Of a DNA stretch of 64,000 nt, positions 36,240-47,571 are shown piece after piece; position 1 is the stretch's first letter; each line of letters starts with the position of its first letter. Below the pieces are notes generated by a model. That model saw only the letters and a list, made by a program, of their open reading frames with translations, was not told the DNA's origin and did not search any database. The DNA is from Oryzias latipes (lineage: Eukaryota; Chordata; Actinopteri; Beloniformes; Adrianichthyidae), in contig NC_019864.2 of NCBI RefSeq assembly GCF_002234675.1, positions 19,966,582 through 20,030,581 of the forward strand, given 5' to 3'. A program made the position numbers and the translations under genes.

Positions 36240-37450
36240 TGTTTTTTGGAATAGCAACCAGAGCGTAATAGAGATGCTGGCCAGGATGGCGCGGGGTCCT
36301 GCCTCTCCTCCCACACCTCCACCGCTGGCTGGCCGCTCTTTTGCTATTTTTATCCCAGCAGTGCTGCTTCTGTTTCCTATCCAGCCAACAGAGAGGAGAG
36401 CAGAAGTGCGGGCGTCTCTCATCACTCCCACCTCTCTCGTTCTCCCTTGCTCTTTCCAAAAATAGCGTGAGTCGTGATCTGCTCGTCCTTGAGAGAGGAG
36501 CAGTGAGAGGGAGGACTGTATTACCGTATTGCTTAGATTCAGAGAAAGGGGTTATAGATTGATACAAATAGTCACCCCCGCCAAGCCAACCCCAGCGCAG
36601 GCTGAATTAATGTGTTGCTATTTTTGGGAGCCCCGTGTTTCCAGGGGAGACCTAATGACGCAATGACGTCAATGCGGGTCAATCGCAGACTGGAGGAATT
36701 GAGTGGCTTCCATTTGGAGGTTTTGCAGTATTTCTCACAGAAAGGATGGAAAGGAATACAAAATGGAAGTAAATCTCTTTCTTTCTTATTTTTTTCCTGA
36801 AATTGCATCGTAAATTGAGATGAATGAAAATGCTGAATATGATCCCGGTGCCATCATTTCGTCCCAACCCTTCGAGCATCTGCGATAGTAAGGGAGGTGT
36901 GTATGGATGATTTTTTTTCCCTCCTCACCCACGGTGCATCTGTGGGATGATGCCTGCCATGATACAACCATGTGGAATAACATTTTTGAAAAAGAAAAAA
37001 AACATTTATAGGGAATTTCTTGTGATGTGCATTGCACCAGTTGTTTATTCTGTGTGCAGTTTTTGTGTGAAGCACTGCGCTGTTTTCTCTGCGTAAAAGC
37101 TCACTGTCATCAGCTCCAAATGAATCTGCTCTTTTATTTGTATTTTTTCCCTTCTTTTCTGTCTTTCTGGCTGTCTGTCTATCCAGCTCTCAAGAAATTT
37201 ACACAATCCCGAGCAATTCCAAGCGCTCGCATCCAGACGCACAGAGGCTACGAGCACCTTCGCCCTCATCTCAGGTCACAATCAGTAACGCAGCTTTTGG
37301 CCATTTACTCCTGGATTCGGTCTACTCGTGTGCCAGATTCTGACTTCAACGTGTTTACTGGTGCGTATTTTGGCTGTGAGCGGAGTATCCGCAAATTGTA
37401 GATCAAGATTGCGCGCGTCATGGTTGCTCAGACGCGCGCAACCAAAAACG
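36240..37450 (+). promoter_or_regulatory. candidate promoter/first-exon block of pri-mir-129
   Basis: GC and CpG content rise sharply here compared with the AT-rich flanks. Seen directly: three CTATTTTT cores of MEF2/SRF type (36344-36353, 36456-36465 in reverse, 36618-36627), a perfect CRE TGACGTCA (36664-36671) and a polypyrimidine/AG acceptor-like site near 37185. Frames on both strands look non-coding (rich in Cys, Phe and Ser, with no domains). Its place 1.5-2.7 kb upstream of mir-129, on the same strand, makes it the best candidate for the microRNA primary-transcript promoter. It could instead be a distal enhancer. Confidence 0.45.
36664..36671. promoter_or_regulatory. perfect cAMP response element (CRE)
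   Basis: TGACGTCA palindrome inside the candidate promoter block. It is the consensus site for CREB/ATF factors. Occupancy is inferred. Confidence 0.6.
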
Positions 37451-37544
37451 CATGGAAGTAGTAATTTAATCATACCCAAAAACTCCGAATTGTGTCTGTC
37501 AGGAGTGCACGTTTATATGATGTGTGAAGTGTTCTATTCCTCAT

Positions 37545-37583
37545 TCGTGTGTGTGTGTGTAGGTGTGTGTGTGTGTGTGTGTG
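37545..37583. repeat. (GT)n microsatellite
   Basis: Two GT runs separated by AG. Confidence 0.9.
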
Positions 37584-37901
37584 GTAGCAGAAATGGTAGT
37601 TTATTTGTCATGGGGTGTAAGTATAGGTTTCTGGCCAGGTGACGTGGGTGTAGGCAGGATACATTGACAGTGCAACCCCACAGTAAGAAAATCCTCAGGA
37701 GATTTTCTTTTTATTTTTGCATAAATCAACTTGATGTTTGGCCACTTTTAAAAGGACACAAATAGCTCAGAGTTTTCCAAAGATAGTCACACGCTTGACT
37801 TAAACACAAGCACGATGTCGTGAGGAGAGACTGGGGAGGAGGGAAAGGAGGTGTGGGGGGGGGGGGTAAGGGCGTTTACCGGGAGGGTTTTGTAGGAGCC
37901 T

Positions 37902-37922
37902 TTCAGAACCACGGACAGCTCA
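37902..37922 (+). promoter_or_regulatory. RE1/NRSE site for REST upstream of mir-129
   Basis: TTCAGAACCACGGACAGC, followed by TCA, matches the 21-bp RE1 consensus (TTCAGCACCACGGACAGC plus GCC) at 18 of 21 positions, including the central ACC and GGACAGC half-sites at canonical spacing. REST silences neuronal genes outside the nervous system. The site is 1.05 kb upstream of the mir-129 hairpin, and no other gene is within 7 kb. A CACGTG E-box overlaps its end (37921-37926). Confidence 0.75.
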
Positions 37923-38946
37923 CGTGAATCCCATTCAGGGAGTGTGCTTTGTCCTGTCCGCCTTTGGCTGCTGCACCCTCCGTCATGACCCTCCAGAAAA
38001 CGTCCCCAAAAACAATCCCCCAAAGGATTGATTTTTACCTTCAGCCTGGAAAAATACATTTTATGAGACATCAGAAATTTCTATCAGTTTTAGGTCCTCT
38101 GCATGCAGACACCATGATCTTTTTTAATCATCTGGTGTGGGCAGATATCCATCATTTAGGAACGAGTTGGCACAGTAGAAGTTATGATCATTTTTATAAG
38201 AAAATCAGATCTTTTATTAGACCAAAGAAATGTGGCTAAGTTTGAGGCTATCTGTGACTGACTATAGCAATACCGTTCCAGCCTTTCAGATTTATTTCCA
38301 GTTAAAAAATAATAACAAAACCCTAAAATCCTGCTCCCAACTTTTGAGCATAGTTTTAGGTTTAATTTACACTGTTTTCATTCCATACTAATTTAAAACT
38401 GTAGTTACGAAATAATCAAATGTAACATTTCTTGGTATTATTGGTTTATTGAATGCAAAAAAAGTCATTTTAAAAAGAAACCATTTGACATTCTGTTCTG
38501 ACTTCAGCTGCAAACTCCGTAAAATGTGAAGTGAAAGGCACTTGAAAGAAGATATAAGTCGACATTTTTTTCTGCAGATTTATTACTGTCAAGTCATTTA
38601 GCCCCTTATCCGTTTTTTTCCTCAGATGAGACCAATATGGATCAAAAAAATATTTTGCAAGATTTTACTTTTGTAAATTTTCTCTGGTGAAACTAGGATT
38701 TCTTTTGAACAGATTAAAAATAATGAAACAATCAAATATTTGGTCAAATTGAAAATATTTAGTTTAGCATATCAAATAGTACACCAAGTCCTGTTTACTG
38801 TTGTTCTACTTGAATACTCAAACTCTAGTCACTTTTGATTGTTCCATAAAGCTGAAAGATTGACACTACATTTCCTAACTCTTTGTTTCAGATGCTGGTC
38901 CACCTGGGTATGACTCTGGACATCATTTCTGCCAAAGATTGTGTTC

Positions 38947-39027
38947 TTTTCAGGTCTTTTTGCGGTCTGGGCTTGCTGTCAAGTTAATATCCAGGAAGCC
39001 CTTACCCCAAAAAGCATCTGCAAGGGA
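38947..39027 (+). ncRNA. mir129-1: microRNA precursor mir-129 (mir-129-1 by synteny)
   Basis: The 5' arm at 38956-38976 begins CTTTTTGCGGTCTGGGCTTG and is the full mature miR-129-5p. The 3' arm at 38996-39017 begins AAGCCCTTACCCCAAAAAGC and is the full miR-129-3p. The arms pair across a 19-base loop, and the flanking bases extend the stem. In human, MIR129-1 lies directly upstream of LEP on the same strand, as here. The 3p arm ends in GCAT, the form of human miR-129-2-3p, so paralog naming rests on synteny. miR-129 is a brain-enriched post-transcriptional repressor; the RE1 site upstream fits neuronal restriction. Confidence 0.97.
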
Positions 39028-39676
39028 TAAGTTCATCGGGAACCATTTTAAAATATATTTAAATAATCACTGCACTCATATTTTGTCTATAGAAACGATT
39101 GTGAAGCACTATATGTGTTTCTTTGAGTTACAAAACAGAATGTGTGTGTTACTGTGTTGTTTTTAAACAAATCAGGTAATATTCCATTTAAAAAAAATTG
39201 GCCAAAAGAATAACTTAGTTGTCTTTAACAATGTTTAAGTAATGTTGTGCGTTGTGTGTCAATGACAGGTAAAATCTATGCTCTGTGCTCAGGTGGTTTG
39301 AATGAAACTTTAGGGAGTAAGTGATGCATCCACAAGATGGCAGCCTTCCTTTGGAGGAGTTTTTCCTCTGAACATTGAAAATTGGTTGCATCCTTAGCAA
39401 GGTCACATCCTACCTAACACTGACTGGATACTCCTCATGGCAGCTGGAAGCTTCTGGTGACAAGATGTTGCCAGTAACTCATTTCAGCTCTGTTTGTGGT
39501 GGATTGTATTCTGTTCGTACTGGGCATGCGGCCCACATCTGCAGATCTCTCTTCAGAGTGCTTTTTGTTTTTGCTTTGTTTTTTATTATTTTGAAGTATT
39601 TGGAGGAATGCCTTGATTTGAAAAGCAACATGTTTGCCATAAAGAAACCTCTGTGTTTGCCAGATTGTAGTTTTGA
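39028..39676. other. intergenic DNA between mir-129 and a MITE
   Basis: No feature is supported. Frames such as 39375-39770 run into the MITE and are not genes. Confidence 0.5.
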
Positions 39677-39879
39677 CCCTTGTGCTATTCTAGGCACTTT
39701 ACCATTGGGAGTTGGGTCATCTAGACCCACTAGACAGTATGCTGAACCTTTTTACTTCAATGATTTGTGATCTTCACTGGTGTCCATGGATTACATGAAA
39801 TCTTTCCACCTTTATCCACCTTTTTCATGGTAGGGAGAACACGTCAATGTAAAGGTGGGGTCATAGGATAGCACAAGGG
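39677..39879. mobile_element. MITE, copy C
   Basis: CCCTTGTGCTATT at the left end and GATAGCACAAGGG at the right end, with the body shared with copies A and B. The right flank is TTAA (39880-39883, GGGTTAAACG), but the left flank does not repeat it. Confidence 0.85.
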
Positions 39880-40164
39880 TTAAACGAGTGACAGAAGAAA
39901 CAGAGGTTCATGTCATGTAGTTTTCATTGCTGTATGTGTGATGTAGCAGATGTATGTTGTAACGCTCACGGGTTGTGCCAAAAGCCCACAGGAACTCAGC
40001 AGAGAGAAAGGTTCTGTCCATAGATGCTTGAAATAAGTTTCAATCAAAAACAGATGTGTTGTTCTAAACTGCTTTGAGTTCACAACATCACCGCATGATG
40101 AAGGAAACACAATCTGGCAGAAACATTTTATCATAAACCTGTTGCTCCAGCTAACTCTATAGGA

Positions 40165-40210
40165 TTTGGATTATTTAGCAGATGCTTTATCCAAAGCGAC
40201 TAACAAATCA
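40165..40210 (+). repeat. short dispersed fish repeat remnant
   Basis: TTTAGCAGATGCTTTATCCA followed by AAGCGACTAACA matches a very common teleost interspersed motif. Only the core is present. Confidence 0.5.
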
Positions 40211-41797
40211 GGAAGAAAACAAGAAAAGAAAAAAAAAGTTCTAGGAAAAAATGCCTTACTCACAACAGAAAGAGCTTCTCTTTTATGTGCCCAGGAAAAC
40301 ACAAACAGGTTTAAGACCAGTGGCGGAGGTTACAACACAAGCTTATTGCAGAAATTCTTGAATGAAATACTTCCAGAGAAATTTGTCATGCCTTTGTTTT
40401 GCATTTATTGCTTTTTTTGTTTTCTAATTCCCGTTTTTCGTCACTGAAAAAAACCCACATCCATATATGTCAGTGGGAATCCCAGAGTAACCCTAAAGCG
40501 CTGGTTTTAATAGCTGCGTCATGTTTAGAAATCATGAGAAGCGTTTTCCTTTAGCGAAACACAGAATTGAACCATTCTCAGAAGCAACAGTTTTCATAAA
40601 CAAAATTGAATTTTCCCTTCTGACTTTGTTTAATGTGATTTTTATTTATTTATATGTTTTGTTAAGGAGAAGAAAAAAAAACTCTTGTATTTGTTTAATT
40701 ATTTATTTTGTCATGTCCCTGTATTTGTTTAACCTTAGTTACAAAAAACAAGTTGGACATAATGGACATTATTTCACTAAAATGTTTTTCTTTACATTAT
40801 TTTCACATCTGTTACGCAGGCAGAGAGATGTGGTTGTTCTTGCTTTTATTCTGCAGATGTCATGAAGACATGATCTTTCTCTTCAATTTCAGAAAAAGTG
40901 ACAGACTGTCATCCAAATGTTTGTTGTAGTACTCTGAAGGTTGAATTTGATAAAGCAAAGATGTCTCATAATCCACCCGACAACTTCACTTTAGCTGGAC
41001 CAGACAACAGGACGGGCCTCAAAAATCTAGATTTTGGAAACTGTAAGTCTTCACTTATGCATAAGTGAAATTGTTAGAGACGAATTCCATTTATGTACAT
41101 TTCTGACCAAAAATAAAATAGAATTTAAAAAAAATGTAAATGTTTTTTTCTCATTTGTTGAAGAATTAAAAAAAAGACTAAAGGACTAAATTAAGGTGCC
41201 GCTCATATTAACAGCAAACGTAACTGCTTGAGTTTTGTTACCTAAAAAAGAAACCTGACGTGCATTGTAAAGTCCGTAAAAAGATAAGCTCTTTTACAAA
41301 AACAGATTATTTTTCTACCAAAAATGAAACTCAGAACTGGCTAAATATCACACAAATTTGGAAGTGATGCACATTTGGAAGTGTTGCAAAAGCAGTTGTA
41401 AGGGAAGGTGCTAAATCAGGAACAAGAAATTACACGACACCAGCATAAAATGTATTGTTAAAGGTTTTCCCAATCTTTCTTTTTGTGTTTGTGCTTTCTA
41501 TTTTAGCACATGTTAGCGAATAAGACAAGACATATTAGTTTATTGGATCCAAGAAAAAGAACAAAAAATCACTTTCACCATTTTCTGATTTTTCAAATTG
41601 AGTATTAAAACTATGGTGCATTTAGGGTCTAAAAAACTTTGTTGTAAACCAAAACTGTGTAAGAGCCACATTCATTAAGAAATGTATTTGAAAATGTTAA
41701 ATGTATCACCTTTAAAGAATTAAAGTTACAATTTTATCTCAGAATGTTGTTTTATAGATTTTTAAAGCTATTTTTTATCATGTGTGTTTTCATGTAA
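40211..41797. other. gene-free AT-rich DNA
   Basis: No supported gene or structured repeat. Homopolymer-rich. Confidence 0.5.
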
Positions 41798-41971
41798 CCC
41801 TTGTGCTATCCTAGGCACTTTAACATTGGGAGTTGGGTCATCTAGACCCACTAGACAGTGCTCTGAACCTTTTTTCTTCAATGATTTGTGATCTTCACTG
41901 GTGTCCATGGATTACATGAAATCTTACCACCTTTATCCACCTTTGTCATGGTAGGGAGAACACGTCAATGT
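41798..41971. mobile_element. MITE, copy D (right end missing)
   Basis: The left end CCCTTGTGCTATC and most of the body are present, but the match stops after AACACGTCAATG, so the right inverted end is lost. Confidence 0.85.
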
Positions 41972-44900
41972 TTAATTTTCCCTCCCAGTCAATAACATAC
42001 ATAGATCCAGATGTTGATTTTGTCGTCGTCATCTAAAGAAGAGGTAAAAAGAGAAAAAAAAAAATTAGAAAAATGAAAGTACCGGTAATCCCATAAATCA
42101 TGAATTCTCTGGTATTTACAAATGTGGTTTTTTTTGTTTGTTTTGTTTTTTGGTATTGTGAGACACAAAAGAGTCTGAACCTCATTATGCTGGACAAAAG
42201 AAACTGAGAAATACAATTACAAAACTAAAGCTCACAAGAGACACATTCTAGTAGATGTTATTGAATTTGAAATAATTGTGAATGTTTAAGTTGACATATA
42301 AAAATAGAAAGAATAATGTAGGTAAAACTCCCACAAAAAAACAATTTGTGTTTTTTCAAATTTATCAGCTGTATTTTACATACAAAGAAATATGTGCCGT
42401 TTTAATTTAAAAGAGCACATATAAAAACAAAATCGGAATAAATGTTTGATAACCAATGAATAAAAAAAAGCTTTTGTTTTATCAGCTAAATATTCTCTAG
42501 ATGTTTTTGAAACTAAATGTAGTGTCATTTATTTTTACCTGGACCTTTTAGATAATATTAGCAGATATTTTTATTCTTTGTTGCATTTCCTCTCTGACTT
42601 TTTTCCTTTAGTTTAAAAAAAAAAAAATCCGGTCCCACAGGAGCCAAACTTGAAAGACATAAAACTTTCATGCACACTTACATGAATCCTGCATCAGAGA
42701 CTTTATCGGAACAAACTAAAGCAAGCCACTAACTGTAACAGTGTGCGGGTCAAGATAAAGACATGGCTGACAAAAGTCCCCCATTTGGTGCACATGAGTT
42801 CGGCCTCATTAAAACTGTGAAAAGGCGTCATCTGCATGCCTGCATTACAATTTTCACTGTATCTGACTCATGGACATGGAAAAAGAAATAACATCAGTAA
42901 TTGTGATCAGATGTGATCAACAACTTCTTGTAAAAAACATTCTGACAAATCTGCACTGTAAACTATATTTTGTATTAAAAGGGTTTATGTCTTTAATCTT
43001 CTCAGAATGGTAAAAAAAAAACAAAAAAACAATGAAAGTTAACAGATAAATGTGTTTGCATAAATTAATCCCATAAAGTTTACAAAGTTTATTTTGTTTA
43101 TGTACCTTGGTTAAGTTTTGGTTTCCTAACTTAACTTTATTCTGACAGGGCTCCATCTAACTTCCTGGAAGGTGGAAATTTTTTATGCGTGTCAAATGTA
43201 TTATTTAAAAAAACAGGAACAGAAAGTGAATAATGGTGGGAAAGCCCTGACTGCTGCAAAATTTCAATCATTGTGACGCTGTGCAGCACAAAACTGACAT
43301 AATTGTTTTCAGGCTGGACACGAGAAACAACACATGGCTGCTGAGTGACAGAGCGTAAACAAGTCCTGCTAAGTTTGACTAAATTCCTTATGTGTAGAAC
43401 CTCAACAATTAACTTGATAAATCTGTAAAACTTTTTTTTACCATCAGATCTTTCTGCCCCATTAGCTTCTGATGCAGTTTTTCCTTTTCCCTTACTTTAG
43501 GAGGTAAATAAAGGACGTGTGCAGTCTTGTTGCACATCTAAGTGGGCAGGATTTGATAAGAAAGAAGCAGACCCTTCCGGATCAGTGACTCATGTCCTCC
43601 CACAAATCATGTGATACAAAATCTCATCAAATATTGATAATTATTTCACAGTGTTTTGGTATTTTTTTTAGTATAAGAGCTTTTTATCTTGCAAAATTAC
43701 TAAGATCCCAAAACTATAGCACAGAAACATTTCCTTTAGCCTTTTGAAGTCTGATAGACACAGATTATAACTAAATGTGTTTGGGTGTCTGATATCCAAT
43801 AAAAGGATTCGTTTTTCTCATAAAGAAAATAGTTTTTAGCAATAGCATTTCTTCAGACTAGGACATCACACACAGACGTCAGAGACAGACGTGCAAAGCA
43901 AAGGCTTACACACACAATCTTTAGTCATTCCAGATGTTTGGCAGGGTCTTGACCGATCAGGGAAACGTGTTTCCAAGCTGCTGGAAACCTTTCATTGCAC
44001 AACTTTGAGAAATATCAAAGTTCTCCCCATTTTTTATTTGTATTTTTCCATAAATATTTTTTAATCACTGTATATGATCTGAAACTTTTCAGTGCTGTCT
44101 AAAATTGTGTTGTCTAAACTTTTGCCCCTTTTTACTTGATTTCACTGACTTTGCTTTCCATCTGCCTTTAAACAGAACAGTTCTTCTGAAAACTAGAAAC
44201 TGCTTTACCGTATTTTTTCCATTTCTTTGCCACAGTTAAAGATTGTCAAAATGATTTCCTTTTTCTTGCTCAGACAAGCACTAATATCTACTGTACAGTT
44301 GATGTTTCATTTCTCAAAAGTAGAAAGGCAACCTTCAGTTTAAAAAAAATCAATTGAGTCTAGAGCATAAAACTTTTGAAGCCGTTGTTTGAGAGGAAAA
44401 GTGAAAAAAAGAGTGAATTCTCTGGTTCTATTGAAAGATGCTGATACAGGAGACTGTATTCTCAAAAACCTTTAGCTTCTCATCTGAGTCATTTTTAAAG
44501 TAAAAGTTATGTTGTTTGCACACAAGCCTTTTCCTAAATCTTGCAATCTGGACTCATAAACCAAATGACAAATTATAAAAAAAAAAAAGAAATAAACAAC
44601 ATAAGTATTCCTAAACAATCAAAAACTTCCTTGTCATTGTTGTTCTGTATTATTCCCTAGAATATTACATATCTAGCAGTTTGTTTGTTTTTTTAACTAG
44701 TGTGGCAAAAATATATAATTTTACATAACTGGTCTAAAAAACATTTACCATTGCCAGGATATCAGCTCTGTTCGTCAAGGTGAAAAGACACTGGGTAGAA
44801 ATATAAAAGATCATACATGTTATTTGGTTCTTATTAAACACTGTATGATCAGAATGATTGTAGGTTGTTAGATCAGACTACAGAAATTCTGTTTTTTTTG

Positions 44901-45205
44901 TCTTTTTTACATTTTCAGATGGTTTTTTGTGCCATATCTTTTTTTACCTAGAAAAATGTAATTTGGCTGAAAAAAAAGGTTGAAAACTGCTAATGTAAAG
45001 GGCAGTGATCAGAGGACAATGTTTTTTTTTTTTCTTCCCCCCACAGTTCTTTTATACGTAGTACTTTTGGAAAACGTATACTTTTTTTTTCCCTCCTGCC
45101 CCCTACAACCTAACCGGGATATCCAGGAACATGAAGTAGGTAAGTTCTCAGGATGGAAGGGGAGTGACTGGGGTTGTCAGACAGAGGTGAGTAAGAGATG
45201 AGTCA
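41972..45205. other. upstream region of lepa, no other gene
   Basis: No gene is visible. A non-repetitive stretch at about 42630-42850 is unlike the surrounding AT-rich DNA and may be conserved regulatory sequence. The rest is homopolymer-rich. Confidence 0.45.
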
Positions 45206-45215
45206 ACAGCCTCAC

Positions 45216-45272
45216 TATAAGATGCCTGCACTATGGTGCCCAACAGCACCAGACAACCAGACTCAAACTGAG
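45216..45272 (+). promoter_or_regulatory. lepa: lepa TATA box and putative non-coding exon 1
   Basis: A TATAAG box at 45216-45221 lies about 25-30 bases before a plausible start. A short exon ends at 45272 in CTGAG followed by a good donor (GTAAGG). The matching acceptor is ATTCTCATAG at 46004, so exon 2 would begin at 46005, 47 bases before the leptin ATG. Human LEP has the same plan: a TATA promoter and a non-coding first exon. A second donor (TAG/GTAAGTTC) at about 45140 is an alternative. Transcript evidence is not available here. Confidence 0.5.
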
Positions 45273-46051
45273 GTAAGGTCAACTCTGCTTCATCTTTTTG
45301 CATGACTTTTTTTCTCCATTTGTTCTGCTTTGACACAAAATCCTCACTTTATCATACTTTAGTCTAACTTTGTTTTTTGGGCTTGTGTAAAAACAATGTT
45401 TTTGTTATGAATATTATTCTTGTTCCATTTGTTAAAGATGTCCTAAAGCTGTATAGATGAAGTGCTGTTTACCTGTGGGATCAGCCACCACCTGAGCAGA
45501 GATTAGTGCCAGCCAAACGCCGTGATCTTTGTACCTGTGACAGTCAGAAAATTGCTGGTGTCTCATCTCAAATATTTGCTGCTCCAGTCAAACACACAGG
45601 AAGGAAGCAAACGTACTGCAAAAGTCAACAATCTGATATGAACTCAAGCCCATTTTTATGTTGCTGCTGTTTTTGGACAAAATATCAAAATGCAAAAACA
45701 ATTGGAAAGACATGTTTACTCTTTACACTGGAATCTTAAGAAAGTAAAAAAAAAGACTGTTGTTCCATGAAAATGTGTCTTAATTTCTGTCTTCCAAGAA
45801 AATTTACCTTATCAAGACATGTCTGATATTGCCTAGAATTTTTTTCCTAAAATAAGAATTCTTGATAAGATCCGTTTTTGCTGCACATATGGGAATTTTT
45901 TCTTGCTTAATAAGAAAGAAAAAAATATCCCAATCGGGTAAGACTTTTTGACTTATGTCCAATGTTTTTGCAGCATAATCATGTCACTTTTTTTATTCTC
46001 ATAGGAAGTCTTGCACGCCACATACCTTATTTCAAAGGAAAAACTGCGACC

Positions 46052-46615
46052 ATGGACAGCGCTCTGGTGCTTTTTGCCTTTCTATTCCATTGTTTAAATG
46101 TGGCTACAGCTGCCCCCGTGAACCCGGAACTACAGGAGATGAAGTCTAATGTAATAGACATCGCTAAAGAACTTTCTCTAAGACTGGAAAGCATCATACA
46201 GGTAAAAATTTGCTCTTCCTTTTGATAAAGACAAAAGTTTTGCATCTTTTAAAGAACTTCTCTCTTGATTGTTTGTGTTTTTTTCAACGTTTTACAGACT
46301 TCTATTGGCCCAAAGTTCTCGCCACCTTCTGATGAGCTGAATGGACTTTCCTCCATAATGGCCGTCTTAGATGAATGCACTAACCAAATTTCAGACAACT
46401 TTGATGAGGCCAAAAAGATCAAGGTTGACATCTCTTCACTGATGGACTCCATGTCTGAATGGAGTGACAAGCACTGCGGGGAACAGCCCTCGACTCAGGC
46501 AGAGAATCAGACATCCAGACGGTTCAGCATCACTGAGAGCATGCAGGCTGTCACCAGGCTAAAGCACTTCCTCCTCCTGCTGCAAAACAACTCCGATCAA
46601 CTTGAAATTTGTTGA
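46052..46615 (+). CDS. lepa: leptin (lepa-type), two coding exons
   Basis: Coding exons are 46052-46201 and 46298-46615, joined in phase 0 (ATACAG/GTAAAA donor, TTTTACAG acceptor), giving 155 residues. Residues 1-20 are a hydrophobic signal peptide with likely cleavage after TATA (20), before APVNPE. The mature part is a short four-helix cytokine. Cys110 and the C-terminal Cys155 match the single leptin disulfide, and an extra Cys77 is present. Possible N-glycosylation sites are Asn120 (NQT) and Asn147 (NNS). The intron follows a Gln, as in mammalian LEP at Gln49. Leptin is a secreted hormone acting through the JAK/STAT-coupled leptin receptor. Location between mir-129 and rbm28 confirms identity. 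It is lepa-type because of this synteny; primary-sequence identity to mammals is low, as usual in fish. Confidence 0.94.
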
Positions 46616-47050
46616 AAGACATTTTACTCCCTAATTCCTGGATTATTTTTTATATAACTTACAATGAAGGACATTTGTGATACATGCACGTGACTGAATA
46701 TGTATTTAAGCGTATATATGGATTATTTTGCACCAAAGTAACTTTGCTGTTATGTTATTGCCATTTTCATATTTATGAAGACACCTTTTCTGTTTTATAC
46801 TCTCAATGTTAAATATTGCTGCTTCTAAACAAGCAATAGAATCATTTTAACATTACATAGTGTAATGATTACAGCCTGTCAGGAACAAGGTTGTCTTTTA
46901 AGGAAATTCCTTAAAATCAACATTGGTGAGTTTCTATGACAACCCACAGGAATAAATTAATGGAACAATCCCGATTGAGTATTAATAGTTAGCCGAGGAA
47001 AAATGTGTGAAATGTTTTGTATTTTGTATTTATTTTTTTGTACTTCTTGC

Positions 47051-47056
47051 AATAAA
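47051..47056 (+). terminator. lepa: lepa polyadenylation signal
   Basis: AATAAA 436 bases after the leptin stop codon, followed by T/G-rich sequence. This is the last canonical signal before the convergent rbm28 3' region. An earlier AATAAA near 46951 is an alternative. Confidence 0.6.
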
Positions 47057-47138
47057 GGGTTGATATAACGCTGTACTTTCCACATTTGTGAAATTAAGAT
47101 TAGATTTAGATTAAAATTAAATCAACAGAACAAATGTT

Positions 47139-47144
47139 TTTATT
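47139..47144 (-). terminator. rbm28: candidate rbm28 polyadenylation signal
   Basis: TTTATT on the plus strand is AATAAA on the minus strand, 430 bases past the rbm28 stop. If used, the 3' ends of lepa and rbm28 are within about 100 bases of each other. Other usable signals nearer the stop cannot be excluded. Confidence 0.4.
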
Positions 47145-47571
47145 TTGAATCCAAATCTTAAAAAACAAAACTGAGATTATTTCTTCATTTAGAGTTTCTT
47201 TTGGGAGTGGGCATGGTTGCATGTTATCAGATCACATTACTGGAAACAAAAGGGTTAAGGGTGATTGAAGGATCTTTACAATTATGGGAAATCATCCTAA
47301 AATACAACTCATTACTTTAAAAGATATTTATGAAAAAGCAATGAACAGAACACATTTTTTCTTTACATAGTTCACTTATTTGTTCAAAACAAACAAAAAA
47401 AAGAACTGAGATTGGAAAATACATCAGAATAGAGACTTCTTTTTTTACACAGGTACTAAATCTTTGAAAATTGTCTTTCTGCAGTGACCGAAAACCTCAG
47501 ATTTTGTACAATTTGACATTTTTGACATGTCAAAATGAGAAATCTCTCATCTTCTTTGCATCCATTTTTCT

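Noticed and set aside
37027..37401. 124-codon plus-strand frame in the CpG block
   Set aside because: Composition is Cys/Phe/Leu-rich and unstructured, it crosses a T-rich acceptor-like site, and no homologous protein is recognised; more likely non-coding leader sequence.
39375..39770. 131-codon frame downstream of mir-129
   Set aside because: Its C-terminal third lies in MITE copy C, and the rest has no motif or exon context.
46027..46470. Minus-strand frames across leptin exons
   Set aside because: Antisense shadows of the real plus-strand leptin exons.
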